The notes beneath the pieces were generated by a model. That model was given only the letters and a program-made list of their open reading frames with translations. It was not told the origin of the DNA and did no database searches. From Woeseia sp. (GTDB lineage Bacteria > Pseudomonadota > Gammaproteobacteria > Steroidobacterales > Woeseiaceae): a DNA stretch of 6,438 bases. Shown piece by piece: positions 1 to 5,985 of this stretch (positions are counted from its first letter, which is position 1; every line of letters begins with the position of its first letter). A program made the position numbers and the translations under genes. The stretch lies in the NCBI GenBank assembly GCA_003229095.1, contig QIHS01000550.1, positions 1 through 6,438 of the forward strand, given 5' to 3'.

Positions 1-677
1 TACTGCCCGCTATGGCTCTTGCCATCTACGCAGTCACTTGCCATGAAACTGCCAGACAAGAGATATCCCTCTACGGTCTGCGATGAGTGCTGCCAGGGCA
101 GCGTTGCGCCGGGATCGATTCTTGCGAGCCACGTTCGCGCGCCGCTGCCAGGATCCTGCCGTAGCACTTTGATTGTGCGACCGCTACTGCCGTCAACAGC
201 GGCTGGAAATTTCCAGTCAATCAGGCTGCTGTTGGTAATCAATGGCGTTTGAATAACAGCCCGCTCGTTTCCGTCATCCAGAAAGTACAACAGCAGAGCG
301 CCGTTGTCGGAGCCCATTTGTAAGCCGGACGAACCGGGCGGAATGTAGGCATAACCCCCTACCGTCAGCAAGAACTCGCCCAGCATAAGCTCACCCTGCA
401 ACACAAATAGCTCGACACTTTGCCCCGGCGATGCGCCGGTTGTGAATTGCCAGTCTGGCGGCAGTTGCACACGATTGCTCGTACGCTGTGTACGCGGGTC
501 ACCGGCAAGCTGCTTGGAACGCGCGCCGGGCAATCCGGCGATAAAAACGTTCGATAGTTCATCGACCTCGATGTAGGCGGGATACGACAACTTGGGCGGC
601 CCTGATATGCAACCACTAACGAAGACGGCGAGTGTTAGCAGCAGGAATGATTGAATTGGTCTGATCTCAGGTTTCAT
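1..677 (-). CDS. Cupin-domain lipoprotein, partial (C-terminus beyond left edge)
   Basis: Reading leftward from the ATG at 677-675 gives 225 complete codons without a stop, so the gene runs off the window. The N-terminus is a lipoprotein signal: positive residues, a hydrophobic stretch at about residues 10-20, then a V-S-G-C lipobox with Cys23 as the lipidated residue. Position +2 is Ile rather than Asp, which by the Lol rule suggests the outer membrane. Residues 72-135 look like a first cupin barrel (LPPDWQF, ELFVLQGEL and AYIPPGSSG segments). Residues 168-212 look like a second, similar half (KVLRQDPGSGARTWLARIDPG, VEGYLLSG), a two-cupin layout reminiscent of DUF4437-type proteins. The classical HxH metal pair is not obvious in the first barrel, so catalysis is unclear. 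The start overlaps the end of the upstream membrane-protein gene by 11 bases. Lipoprotein and cupin calls are fairly secure; the function is unknown. Confidence 0.82.
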   Translation of the reverse strand, partial: MKPEIRPIQSFLLLTLAVFVSGCISGPPKLSYPAYIEVDELSNVFIAGLPGARSKQLAGDPRTQRTSNRVQLPPDWQFTTGASPGQSVELFVLQGELMLGEFLLTVGGYAYIPPGSSGLQMGSDNGALLLYFLDDGNERAVIQTPLITNSSLIDWKFPAAVDGSSGRTIKVLRQDPGSGARTWLARIDPGATLPWQHSSQTVEGYLLSGSFMASDCVDGKSHSGQ

Positions 678-987
678 AGTGCATCCATACGCAGTCAATG
701 CCATCCAGCAGCATGTGAATCACGAGACCCAGCCCGATCAGCCGCGTCTTTGGCCACGCTGCCAGCAGGACATAGAATGCTATGACCGGGTACTGGTGCA
801 GTGGATGAAAACCGATGCTGCAACGCTCTGGATCGTAAACCGGATCGGCCAACAGATGATCAAGGTCGACGAGCATTGTTGCAAGCATGATCAGCCAAGC
901 GCGAAGAAAAATCTTGCCATAATACTGACGAGCGATCGCGGCCGGTACAGCCACGTGCAGCAACATGTGAATCACGGCCCGGATCAT
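667..987 (-). CDS. DUF6122-like small membrane protein with His/Asp motifs
   Basis: A complete 106-residue protein that I recognise as DUF6122-like, a family of unknown function. Hydrophobic stretches lie at about residues 5-18, 27-42, 66-78 and 83-97, so it is likely an inner-membrane protein with three or four spans. Conserved-looking polar residues are H7 and H11, then the D-L-D-H motif (D41, D43, H44), the segment RCSIGFHPLH (H61, H64), and H91-x3-D95-x2-D98. The arrangement resembles the His/Asp sets of YdjM/DUF457-type membrane proteins annotated as metal-dependent hydrolases; a metal site is inference. No Shine-Dalgarno sequence precedes the ATG, and a terminator hairpin lies just upstream, so expression may be attenuated or leaderless. 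Its last codons overlap the lipoprotein start (ATGAAACCTGA), which implies coupled translation. Confidence 0.85.
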   Translation of the reverse strand: MIRAVIHMLLHVAVPAAIARQYYGKIFLRAWLIMLATMLVDLDHLLADPVYDPERCSIGFHPLHQYPVIAFYVLLAAWPKTRLIGLGLVIHMLLDGIDCVWMHYET

Positions 988-1010
988 GGCTTTACATCAA
1001 TGAAGGTAAT

Positions 1011-1037
1011 AAAAAAGCCGCCCGGAAACCGGGCGGC
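1011..1037 (-). terminator. Rho-independent terminator, minus strand
   Basis: A 9-bp perfect GC-rich stem (1017-1025 paired with 1029-1037) with a 3-base loop is followed on the minus strand by six T residues (1016-1011). The plus strand has no T tract after the stem, so it is directional. No convincing gene ends immediately before it, and the next minus-strand start codon is only 23 bases downstream. It could close an unrecognised transcript from 1041-1400 or act as an attenuator of the membrane-protein/lipoprotein unit. Confidence 0.85.
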
Positions 1038-1040
1038 ATA

Positions 1041-1470
1041 TTAAGCAAAAGATGTCTCAGGCGCGGGCGCGGTTTTTGCAGAATTCTCGAAACCTCTATG
1101 TTCGTAACGAATCCAATCCACCGAATCGCCGCTACCTGCGAGAAGCTTTTGGTTGCTACTCACTCGCGCTGTCCAGGCTAACGAGCTTGTATCAAACTGA
1201 GCGCGTGATGAGAGGTAACACGCTAATCTCAACTCCAACGATTGACACCTCATCTCCGTGCGTACCAATGCGGTACGCGCGAATGCTACTACATCTAGTA
1301 GCCGAAGGCGAGATTCATACAAGATATGGGTAGTTAAGGGACTAATCGGTCGCATTCCAGAACAATCGACGTTGCCGCGCGACGGGGTGGACTGAGCTTT
1401 CTTATACTACTATCCTGCCGAGCTGATCAGGCACCAAAACAACTTCCTCAAAGACTGCGCGGTATGACAA
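1041..1470. other. 430-bp stretch without a confident gene; several hairpins, possible minus-strand transcript
   Basis: Frames are open on both strands (1041-1355 minus, 1052-1333 plus), but neither product resembles a known family. The minus frame is rich in rarer codons (CTA, GTA, AGA, AGG, TTA), unlike the neighbouring genes. Inverted repeats are visible: a 10-bp stem 1257-1266/1272-1281 (with one G-U pair in the plus-sense RNA), a 6-bp stem 1286-1291/1296-1301, a short stem at 1301-1309, and 5-bp arms 1203-1207/1219-1223. A transcript from a possible minus promoter near 1401-1429 to the terminator at 1011 would be about 385 nt. I compared it by eye with tmRNA, RNase P RNA, 4.5S and 6S RNA hallmarks and saw none. 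It may be a novel RNA, a decayed gene, or plain intergenic DNA. Confidence 0.3.
1388..1429. promoter_or_regulatory. Possible divergent promoter region
   Basis: On the plus strand, TGGACT (1388-1393) and TATCCT (1411-1416) are 17 bases apart and could drive the flavin-binding protein gene at 1471. An alternative -10 is TATACT at 1403-1408. On the minus strand, TATAAG (1406-1401) lies 17 bases from TGATCA (1429-1424) and could drive a leftward transcript. All hexamers are imperfect matches to the sigma-70 consensus, so this is a weak prediction. Confidence 0.25.
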
Positions 1471-2136
1471 ATGGCTGAAAAACAGTACGATATTCACAAG
1501 CAAAACAAAGTGCGCCAACTACGCGAGAAAGCGCGTTACGACGAGGCCACCGTACACGCAATTCTTGATGCCGGAATTCTCGCACATGTCGCGTTTGTGC
1601 AGGACGGCGCTCCTGTTGTCGTGCCGATGATTTATGGCCGGGAGGGTGACACAATTTACCTGCACGGTGCGCGTAAGGCGCGAGTTATTCGACTTCTGGA
1701 GCAGACGGATAGGGCGTGTATGAACGTGACCCTCCTCGATGGCCTCGTGCTTGCCCGATCGGCATTCAATTCTTCAATGAACTACCGCTCAGTGACCATT
1801 TTCGGCACGCCGAAGCTAGTCGAGAAAAGTGCGGACAAGTTACATGCAATTAACATCGTCAGTGAGCACAGTATGCCGGGCCGATGGGAAGAGCTTCGCG
1901 ACTCACACGAGCGCGAGGTAAAAATGACCGGCGTTATTTCACTCAGTATCGAATCTGCGTCCGCCAAGATATCGGCGGGCAAGCCTGATGATGAAGATGA
2001 GGATTACGACATCCCGGTCTGGGCGGGCGTGCTGCCAGTCTCAACGAACATTGGACCCCTTGAAGACGACGATCGTCTATTGCCGGGTGTCACCCCATCC
2101 GCGGCAGTGCAGGCGCTGCAAAACAAGATGCTGTAG
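1471..2136 (+). CDS. Flavin-nucleotide-binding split-barrel protein (pyridoxamine 5'-phosphate oxidase/NimA-like family)
   Basis: A 221-residue soluble protein with no signal peptide. Residues 20-115 form the N-terminal split-barrel part, including RYDEATVHAILDAGILAHVA, APVVVPMIYG, IYLHGARKARVIRLL and VTIFGTPKLVE, the order seen in the COG3467 flavin-binding group that includes NimA-like proteins. The C-terminal signature DYDIPVWAGVLPV (178-190) after an acidic DDEDED stretch is also typical of that group. Members bind FMN or related flavins; a few reduce nitroimidazoles, but most have no assigned substrate, so no specific reaction is claimed. An earlier ATG at 1464 is out of frame and stops at once. 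The chosen start has only a weak ribosome site. The gene stands alone on the plus strand and ends one base from the convergent cupin gene, with no terminator between. Confidence 0.9.
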   Translation: MAEKQYDIHKQNKVRQLREKARYDEATVHAILDAGILAHVAFVQDGAPVVVPMIYGREGDTIYLHGARKARVIRLLEQTDRACMNVTLLDGLVLARSAFNSSMNYRSVTIFGTPKLVEKSADKLHAINIVSEHSMPGRWEELRDSHEREVKMTGVISLSIESASAKISAGKPDDEDEDYDIPVWAGVLPVSTNIGPLEDDDRLLPGVTPSAAVQALQNKML

Positions 2137-2137
2137 T

Positions 2138-2491
2138 TCACGCGGCGACGGGTAGATGGCCGAACTTCACCCATAGCGTTGTGCGGCACCCCTTTTCGCT
2201 AATAGGCGCATGTCCGCTGCCCGGTGGGTTTCTGACGTAAGTACCGGCTGGATAGTCGCCATGTTCGTCGGAGAAAATGCCTTCGAGGACGAGAAACTCC
2301 TCACCTTTGGCATGTTCGTGTCGCGGAAACACGCTACCCAGCGCATATCGCACGATGCTCGTTGCGCGAGCGACTTCGTCTCCAATGCGATCGAGCATAA
2401 TGCGATCGACACCTGACTCGGGAGAGTGAATCCAACTCACGGAATCCGCGACGACCAATGCCGTTTTTGAGAAATCTGCATTGATACGCAT
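2138..2491 (-). CDS. ChrR-like cupin domain protein
   Basis: A 117-residue single-domain cupin. Residues 56-70 carry the first cupin motif, PRHEHAKGEEFLVLEG, with likely metal ligands H58, H60 and E64. The second motif follows in YPAGTYVRNPPGSGHAP (residues 80-96), giving H94. The SDEHGDYPAGTYVRNPPGS block and the end GCRTTLWVKF match the cupin half of ChrR-type anti-sigma factors. The zinc-binding anti-sigma N-terminal domain of ChrR is absent, so this is a stand-alone metal-binding cupin rather than an anti-sigma factor; its substrate is unknown. There is no good Shine-Dalgarno sequence: the only G-rich run (near 2509-2513) is about 18 bases from the ATG. The gene lies just downstream of the receptor's terminator and converges on the plus-strand flavin-binding gene. 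Confidence 0.9.
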   Translation of the reverse strand: MRINADFSKTALVVADSVSWIHSPESGVDRIMLDRIGDEVARATSIVRYALGSVFPRHEHAKGEEFLVLEGIFSDEHGDYPAGTYVRNPPGSGHAPISEKGCRTTLWVKFGHLPVAA

Positions 2492-2499
2492 CGCCGGAT

Positions 2500-2528
2500 T
2501 GTATAGGTGCCCCCTGTTGAGCGCACCA
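2500..2528 (-). promoter_or_regulatory. Possible promoter of the ChrR-like cupin gene
   Basis: Only 39 bases separate the receptor's terminator from the cupin ATG. Within them TATACA (2505-2500) is a fair -10 element; a weak -35 (TGGTGC, 2528-2523) lies 17 bases upstream. Transcription would start within a few bases of the ATG, giving a nearly leaderless message. This fits the missing ribosome site but is only a prediction. Confidence 0.22.
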
Positions 2529-2530
2529 CG

Positions 2531-2561
2531 AAAAAAGGCGGCTTCGTCTGAAGCCGCCTTT
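2531..2561 (-). terminator. Rho-independent terminator of the TonB-dependent receptor gene
   Basis: A 12-bp stem (2534-2545 with 2550-2561) and a GTCT loop are followed on the minus strand by a run of T residues (complement of the A run 2531-2536). It starts 22 bases after the receptor stop codon. The plus-strand side also has a short T-rich tail (CTTTATTTCT), so weak bidirectional action is possible. Confidence 0.93.
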
Positions 2562-2583
2562 ATTTCTCTGCGTAGTGCTTGGC

Positions 2584-4785
2584 TTAATTCATTCTGTATT
2601 GAACTTCCACGCCGTAGACACGACCCTTGTTCAACGGTGAGAAAGTAGCGCCAGGGAAGAACGGCAATTGCGTATCGCCACCAATCGTCGTCTGGTCCTT
2701 CAGGTTCTTGCCAAACAATGAGAACACGATGGTGTCATCCATGAACGAAAATCCAAGTCGGGCATTAATCATGTCCACCTCACGCAAGGTGCCGAGATTG
2801 TTGTCGGTAAAGAATGCCGGGTCGCGGCGGTAGCCACTGCCCTGTGCCGAGAAAGTGCCCCAACTCATGTCACGCTGGTAAATGATTTCTCCACCGTATG
2901 ACAGGGGCGCCAGTCGAGGGATCTTAAGCGCAAGATCAACATCATCGACAATTCCGTCACCACTGATATCAAACAGTACTTCGTTGTATTCCCCATCCAG
3001 GTAACCGAAACTCGCTTTGATGATGAGGTTGTCCGTCAACACCGCGGTCAGCTCGGCATCGATGCCCTTGATCGTCGCATCCGCCGTATTCCGGACAAGT
3101 TGTACCACGCCCACGAACGGATCCGCGAAATTGACCTCGCGTTGTATGTTTTCAATTCGATTACGATACGCCGAAAGATTGACGCGGACTTTGCCGCCGG
3201 CAAAATCCTTCTTCATACCGATTTCAATAGAACGCTGTTCTTCCTCGTCGAATGCGGCATTCGGAATGGCAGGTGCGGTATGGCGCAGATTGAAGCCACC
3301 GCTACGGAAGCCCTTGGTCCAGAAAGCATAATATTGTGTGTCGTCGTCCGGCACGATCTGGATGCCGACTTTGGGCGTGAAGTTATCCCAATCTTGTGAA
3401 TCGATGAAGTCGAACATCGTACAACCACCTGCCAGGGTACAGCCACTGATCGGACTAATTGTCGCAATCTGTGCATCCTTTTCTTCGTAGGTAAATCGAC
3501 CACCAAGATTCAAGGTAATCCAGTCGCTCACCTGCCAGTCAACCGTCGCAAAAAGGCCCAAAGTAGTCTGGTCCTGAGTGCCGCCACCGGTGATTCCAGG
3601 AGGCGGAAATCCCAACGGTGGAATTTGCCGATTCTCGAGATAGGTGAATTCCTGAGTGAAGTAATAGAGACCGCTCGTCAGGTATATATCGCCAAAGCTG
3701 CCTGCATATCGAAGCTCGTTCGACAATTGGTCCTGGTTGGTGTCGGCAGCTGCATGGAATAAAAACAGCGGCGTGGAATCGATGTCGCCCAATGTGGATG
3801 ATTCGTACTCACGATAGGCAAGAATGTTGGTGATCTGCCCATCGCCGAAGGCCACATCCCAGTTCGCTTCAACGATGATATTAGTCCACGTGTTGTCGTA
3901 AAAACCCCTTTCATCGACAGCAAATTCGAAACCCTCGAAATCATAAGCAGCAGGGCAAAGACCCGGAACCGGTGTCGCTGTACACCCTCTGTTCTGGGCT
4001 GCTGGCCCGTCACCCTCGGACTGACCTACTTCGACTCGTGCGATGACATCGAATGAGTCGTTTACATCGAAAGACAGCGCGCCACGAATCATCGTCGTTT
4101 CAGCTTCGCCAAAACTGCTGCCGTCGAACAAATTCGTATGCCAACCGCCATCGTCGTTGTTGTAGGCAGCAAACTTGAAGCCCACTGAGTCGCTTATTGG
4201 TCCTGCGATAACGGCTGAAAGATAACGGTTGTCGCCTGTCTCATAGGCAACTTTCGCTTTGACCGTGAGTTCATCGGTCGGTCGCGTCGTATTGATGACA
4301 ACCGCACCGCCGGTCACATTGCGACCGAATAACAGGCCTTGCGGTCCGCGCAAAATTTCGACGCTCTCGATGTCAAAAATATCAAGCACGACCCCGGCAT
4401 TCAGTCCAAAATACATGCCGTCAACGAATAGTCCGACCGTCGGATCAATGGATGGAATCGAGCTGTTGATGCCGAGACCGCGGATAGAGAAGTTGGCGGT
4501 ACCGCGTGTCGTGCCGATATCCTCAAGCTGCACACTTGGCGCAGAAAATCCCAGCGCACTGAGATCTCGAATGTGCAGGGCATCGAGTTGATCGGCGCCA
4601 TACGCGGTGATCGCCAACGGCGCGGTTTGAGCTGCGACGCCGCCGGCGCGTTTGGTTGCCGTCACAATAATTTCTTCGAGCAACACGTTGCCCAGCTCCT
4701 GAGCCTGGGCAAGGCTGGTAAAGACGAGCGAGGCTAGTGCAACGACGGCTGCCGCGCGGTGCCGGAAAAAAGTTTGGGTCTGCAT
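2584..4785 (-). CDS. TonB-dependent outer-membrane receptor
   Basis: A complete 733-residue receptor of usual family length. Residues 1-28 are a Sec signal peptide (hydrophobic 11-25, A-Q-A at the cleavage site). A TonB box-like EEIIVTA lies at 37-43. The plug domain spans about 55-170, with landmarks FSIRGLG (99-105), VGLFVDGMYFG (117-127), SVEILRGPQGLLFGRN (141-156) and GGAVVINTTRP (159-169). The rest is a 22-strand-type beta barrel with RSGGFN (494-499) and FGKNLKDQ (691-698). It would import a substrate using TonB/ExbBD energy; iron chelates are common in the family, but nothing here shows the ligand. A 12-residue EF-hand-like loop occurs at 606-617, and close cysteine pairs at 268/277 and 449/455. 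The last residue is Asn rather than the usual aromatic. A GGAG ribosome site (4794-4797) sits 8 bases before the ATG. It has its own terminator and no transport partners nearby. Confidence 0.96.
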   Translation of the reverse strand: MQTQTFFRHRAAAVVALASLVFTSLAQAQELGNVLLEEIIVTATKRAGGVAAQTAPLAITAYGADQLDALHIRDLSALGFSAPSVQLEDIGTTRGTANFSIRGLGINSSIPSIDPTVGLFVDGMYFGLNAGVVLDIFDIESVEILRGPQGLLFGRNVTGGAVVINTTRPTDELTVKAKVAYETGDNRYLSAVIAGPISDSVGFKFAAYNNDDGGWHTNLFDGSSFGEAETTMIRGALSFDVNDSFDVIARVEVGQSEGDGPAAQNRGCTATPVPGLCPAAYDFEGFEFAVDERGFYDNTWTNIIVEANWDVAFGDGQITNILAYREYESSTLGDIDSTPLFLFHAAADTNQDQLSNELRYAGSFGDIYLTSGLYYFTQEFTYLENRQIPPLGFPPPGITGGGTQDQTTLGLFATVDWQVSDWITLNLGGRFTYEEKDAQIATISPISGCTLAGGCTMFDFIDSQDWDNFTPKVGIQIVPDDDTQYYAFWTKGFRSGGFNLRHTAPAIPNAAFDEEEQRSIEIGMKKDFAGGKVRVNLSAYRNRIENIQREVNFADPFVGVVQLVRNTADATIKGIDAELTAVLTDNLIIKASFGYLDGEYNEVLFDISGDGIVDDVDLALKIPRLAPLSYGGEIIYQRDMSWGTFSAQGSGYRRDPAFFTDNNLGTLREVDMINARLGFSFMDDTIVFSLFGKNLKDQTTIGGDTQLPFFPGATFSPLNKGRVYGVEVQYRMN
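2935..2970 (-). other. EF-hand/dockerin-like acidic loop in the receptor
   Basis: These codons encode D-I-S-G-D-G-I-V-D-D-V-D (receptor residues 606-617), followed by Leu. Side chains at positions 1, 3, 5, 9 and 12 (D, S, D, D, D), with Gly at 6 and Ile at 7, match a calcium-binding EF-hand or dockerin loop. Calcium binding is inferred, not shown. Confidence 0.6.
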
Positions 4786-4831
4786 ACCTGTGTCTCCGCA
4801 AGAGGTTGATTCGTTCAGTGAGCTGTCGTTG

Positions 4832-4837
4832 AGTATA
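4832..4837 (-). promoter_or_regulatory. Candidate -10 element for the receptor gene
   Basis: TATACT on the minus strand matches the -10 consensus at 5 of 6 positions and would give a leader of about 40 bases ending in the GGAG ribosome site. The -35 region (around 4855-4860) is poor, so activation or another sigma factor may be needed. The rest of the 235-base gap (4786-5020) contains no gene; I saw no clear Fur box or other known operator. Confidence 0.35.
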
Positions 4838-5020
4838 CAACAAACAGAACGGTGTACGCCGAGCGCCGAAGCTCACATCCCAATGAACCGTATCGTACTG
4901 AAATTATTCAACTATTGGTATCCATGCCGGACACAGCCCGGTCGTCCTCTTTACTGCTTGCTGACATTTGTTGTTAAAAAGGAACAATTACGACCAGTAC
5001 TCGCGCTCGCACAGCGCTTT

Positions 5021-5512
5021 TCAGCCACTGTGTGGAAACTGGCTGTGCTCCAGCTCGAGTCGCAAGAGTGCCTCTTTGGTCGGCAAACCGCCGCCAAATC
5101 CGGTCAACGCGCCACTGGCACCGATCACGCGGTGACACGGGATCACGATTGGCAACGGGTTGCGACCATTCGCTGCACCAACGGCTCTTACTGCTTTCGG
5201 TCTGCCAATGCGGCTCGCAACATCTCCGTAGGAAACGGTTGTGCCATAGGGAATCTTTTGCAGTTCGTCCAAAACCTGCAGCTGAAACTCTGTGCCTGTC
5301 GGCTTCAGGGCCAGGTCGAAACACTTTCGCTTCCCGGCGAAATAGTCGCTGAGTTGTTCCCGCGCGGCCACGAACGGTTTCTCTGTAAAGATCCAGTCGG
5401 CTGCCGGCTCGCGGCGCATTGACCCTTCAGGAAATCCGATCAGGCACAGGGTGTCTTCCTCGCCAGCGAGCAACAAGTCGCCAATGGGTGTTTCCAGGTA
5501 GCAGTAATACAT
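5021..5512 (-). CDS. ogt: Methylated-DNA--protein-cysteine S-methyltransferase (O6-alkylguanine-DNA alkyltransferase)
   Basis: A 163-residue suicide repair protein that moves the alkyl group from O6-alkylguanine (and O4-alkylthymine) in DNA onto its own cysteine. The active site is I-P-C-H-R-V with Cys126. Other family landmarks are IPYGTTVSYGDVA (87-99), RAVGAANGRNPLPIVIPCHR (109-128) with Arg109 as the likely base-flipping arginine finger and Asn115 as the hinge, and GGLPTKEALLRLE (141-153). The N-terminal domain (1-70) begins MYYCYLETPIG, as usual for Ogt-type enzymes without an Ada part. The ATG at 5512 was chosen over an in-frame one at 5563 because it has a strong ribosome site and starts at the conserved sequence. 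It lies 4 bases after the alkA stop codon, so the two form an alkylation-repair operon. The symbol ogt fits Ogt-type size and context. Confidence 0.95.
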   Translation of the reverse strand: MYYCYLETPIGDLLLAGEEDTLCLIGFPEGSMRREPAADWIFTEKPFVAAREQLSDYFAGKRKCFDLALKPTGTEFQLQVLDELQKIPYGTTVSYGDVASRIGRPKAVRAVGAANGRNPLPIVIPCHRVIGASGALTGFGGGLPTKEALLRLELEHSQFPHSG

Positions 5513-5520
5513 GGTTCTAT

Positions 5521-5525
5521 CCTCC
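5521..5525 (-). promoter_or_regulatory. Strong ribosome binding site of ogt
   Basis: GGAGG on the minus strand lies 8 bases before the ATG at 5512 and decides that start over the upstream in-frame ATG at 5563. It sits inside the last codons of the glycosylase gene, so translation of the two genes is probably coupled, yet it should allow independent initiation when upstream translation fails. Confidence 0.85.
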
Positions 5526-5978
5526 GGAGCCCGGCAGGGAACTCCATAAAAGCATGGCGGCATACGCTCGCCAGGGCCGCCAACTCTCGGCCCGGGATTC
5601 CAGTTCTTTCGGCGTCACGCGGCGTGGATAATCTATCGCCTTGATCAGGCCCAGGTCCGACGCCGGAAACGCATCCGGATTTTTCAGCGCGCGCATTGCA
5701 ACATACTGTGCTGTCCAATCGCCGATGCCGCGAATTGATTTTAGCGATTCACAAAATTCTGTCGGGTCTTGTATGGCGGAGAAAGTCAGTTCGCCACTCA
5801 AAACCGCTTTTGCTGTACGACGGATAGTCTCCGCCCGACTCGTCACGATGCCAATATTGTTGAAACGTGCTCTGGCCAGTCGCGCCGGTGTCGGAAAAAT
5901 TCTATTGAGCCCGGATGATTCGTCATCGTCGGCCAGCGACAGAGGCTCACCGTATCGAGCGGCGATACGGCCCGCGAG

Positions 5979-5985
5979 CGTCGGC
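5979..5985 (-). other. Frameshift point in alkA
   Basis: On the minus strand the frame reading I-S-V-K-A ends with GCC (5985-5983), followed by a single G (5982) and then ACG CTC GCG GGC, which reads T-L-A-G in the other frame. Relatives usually have two residues between this Ala and the Thr (A-A-x-T-L), so about five bases seem to be missing in this GC-rich spot. A net change of +1 or -2 would also fit. Confidence 0.75.

Noticed and set aside
679..1044. A 121-codon plus-strand frame
   Set aside because: It is antisense to the membrane-protein gene and its terminator; the minus-strand reading has conserved motifs and this one does not.
1160..1240. Possible integron attC-like or tRNA T-arm-like motifs (CTAAC/GTTAG pieces)
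   Set aside because: The core-site consensus and paired spacing do not fit, and no cloverleaf can be drawn.
1041..1355. A 104-codon minus-strand frame ending right at the terminator
   Set aside because: Its placement is suggestive, but the product has no recognisable family, no good ribosome site was seen, and codon use differs from the neighbours. It is kept only as an alternative in the non-coding entry.
4826..4842. Partial inverted repeat GTTG...CAAC over the receptor -10 as an operator
   Set aside because: Arms are only 4 bases and the centre does not match; it is not distinguishable from chance and does not resemble a Fur box.
4990..5012. A 5-bp hairpin after the ogt stop codon as a terminator
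   Set aside because: The stem is short and no T tract follows directly; the nearest T run is roughly 25 bases away.
4790..5422. A 210-codon open frame on the plus strand
   Set aside because: It lies opposite the alkyltransferase gene, whose minus-strand frame carries the full PCHR active site and family motifs; the plus product resembles nothing.
5513..5563. An upstream in-frame start for the alkyltransferase
   Set aside because: It would overlap the glycosylase end and add 17 residues not seen in the family. The ATG at 5512 has a GGAGG site at the right distance.
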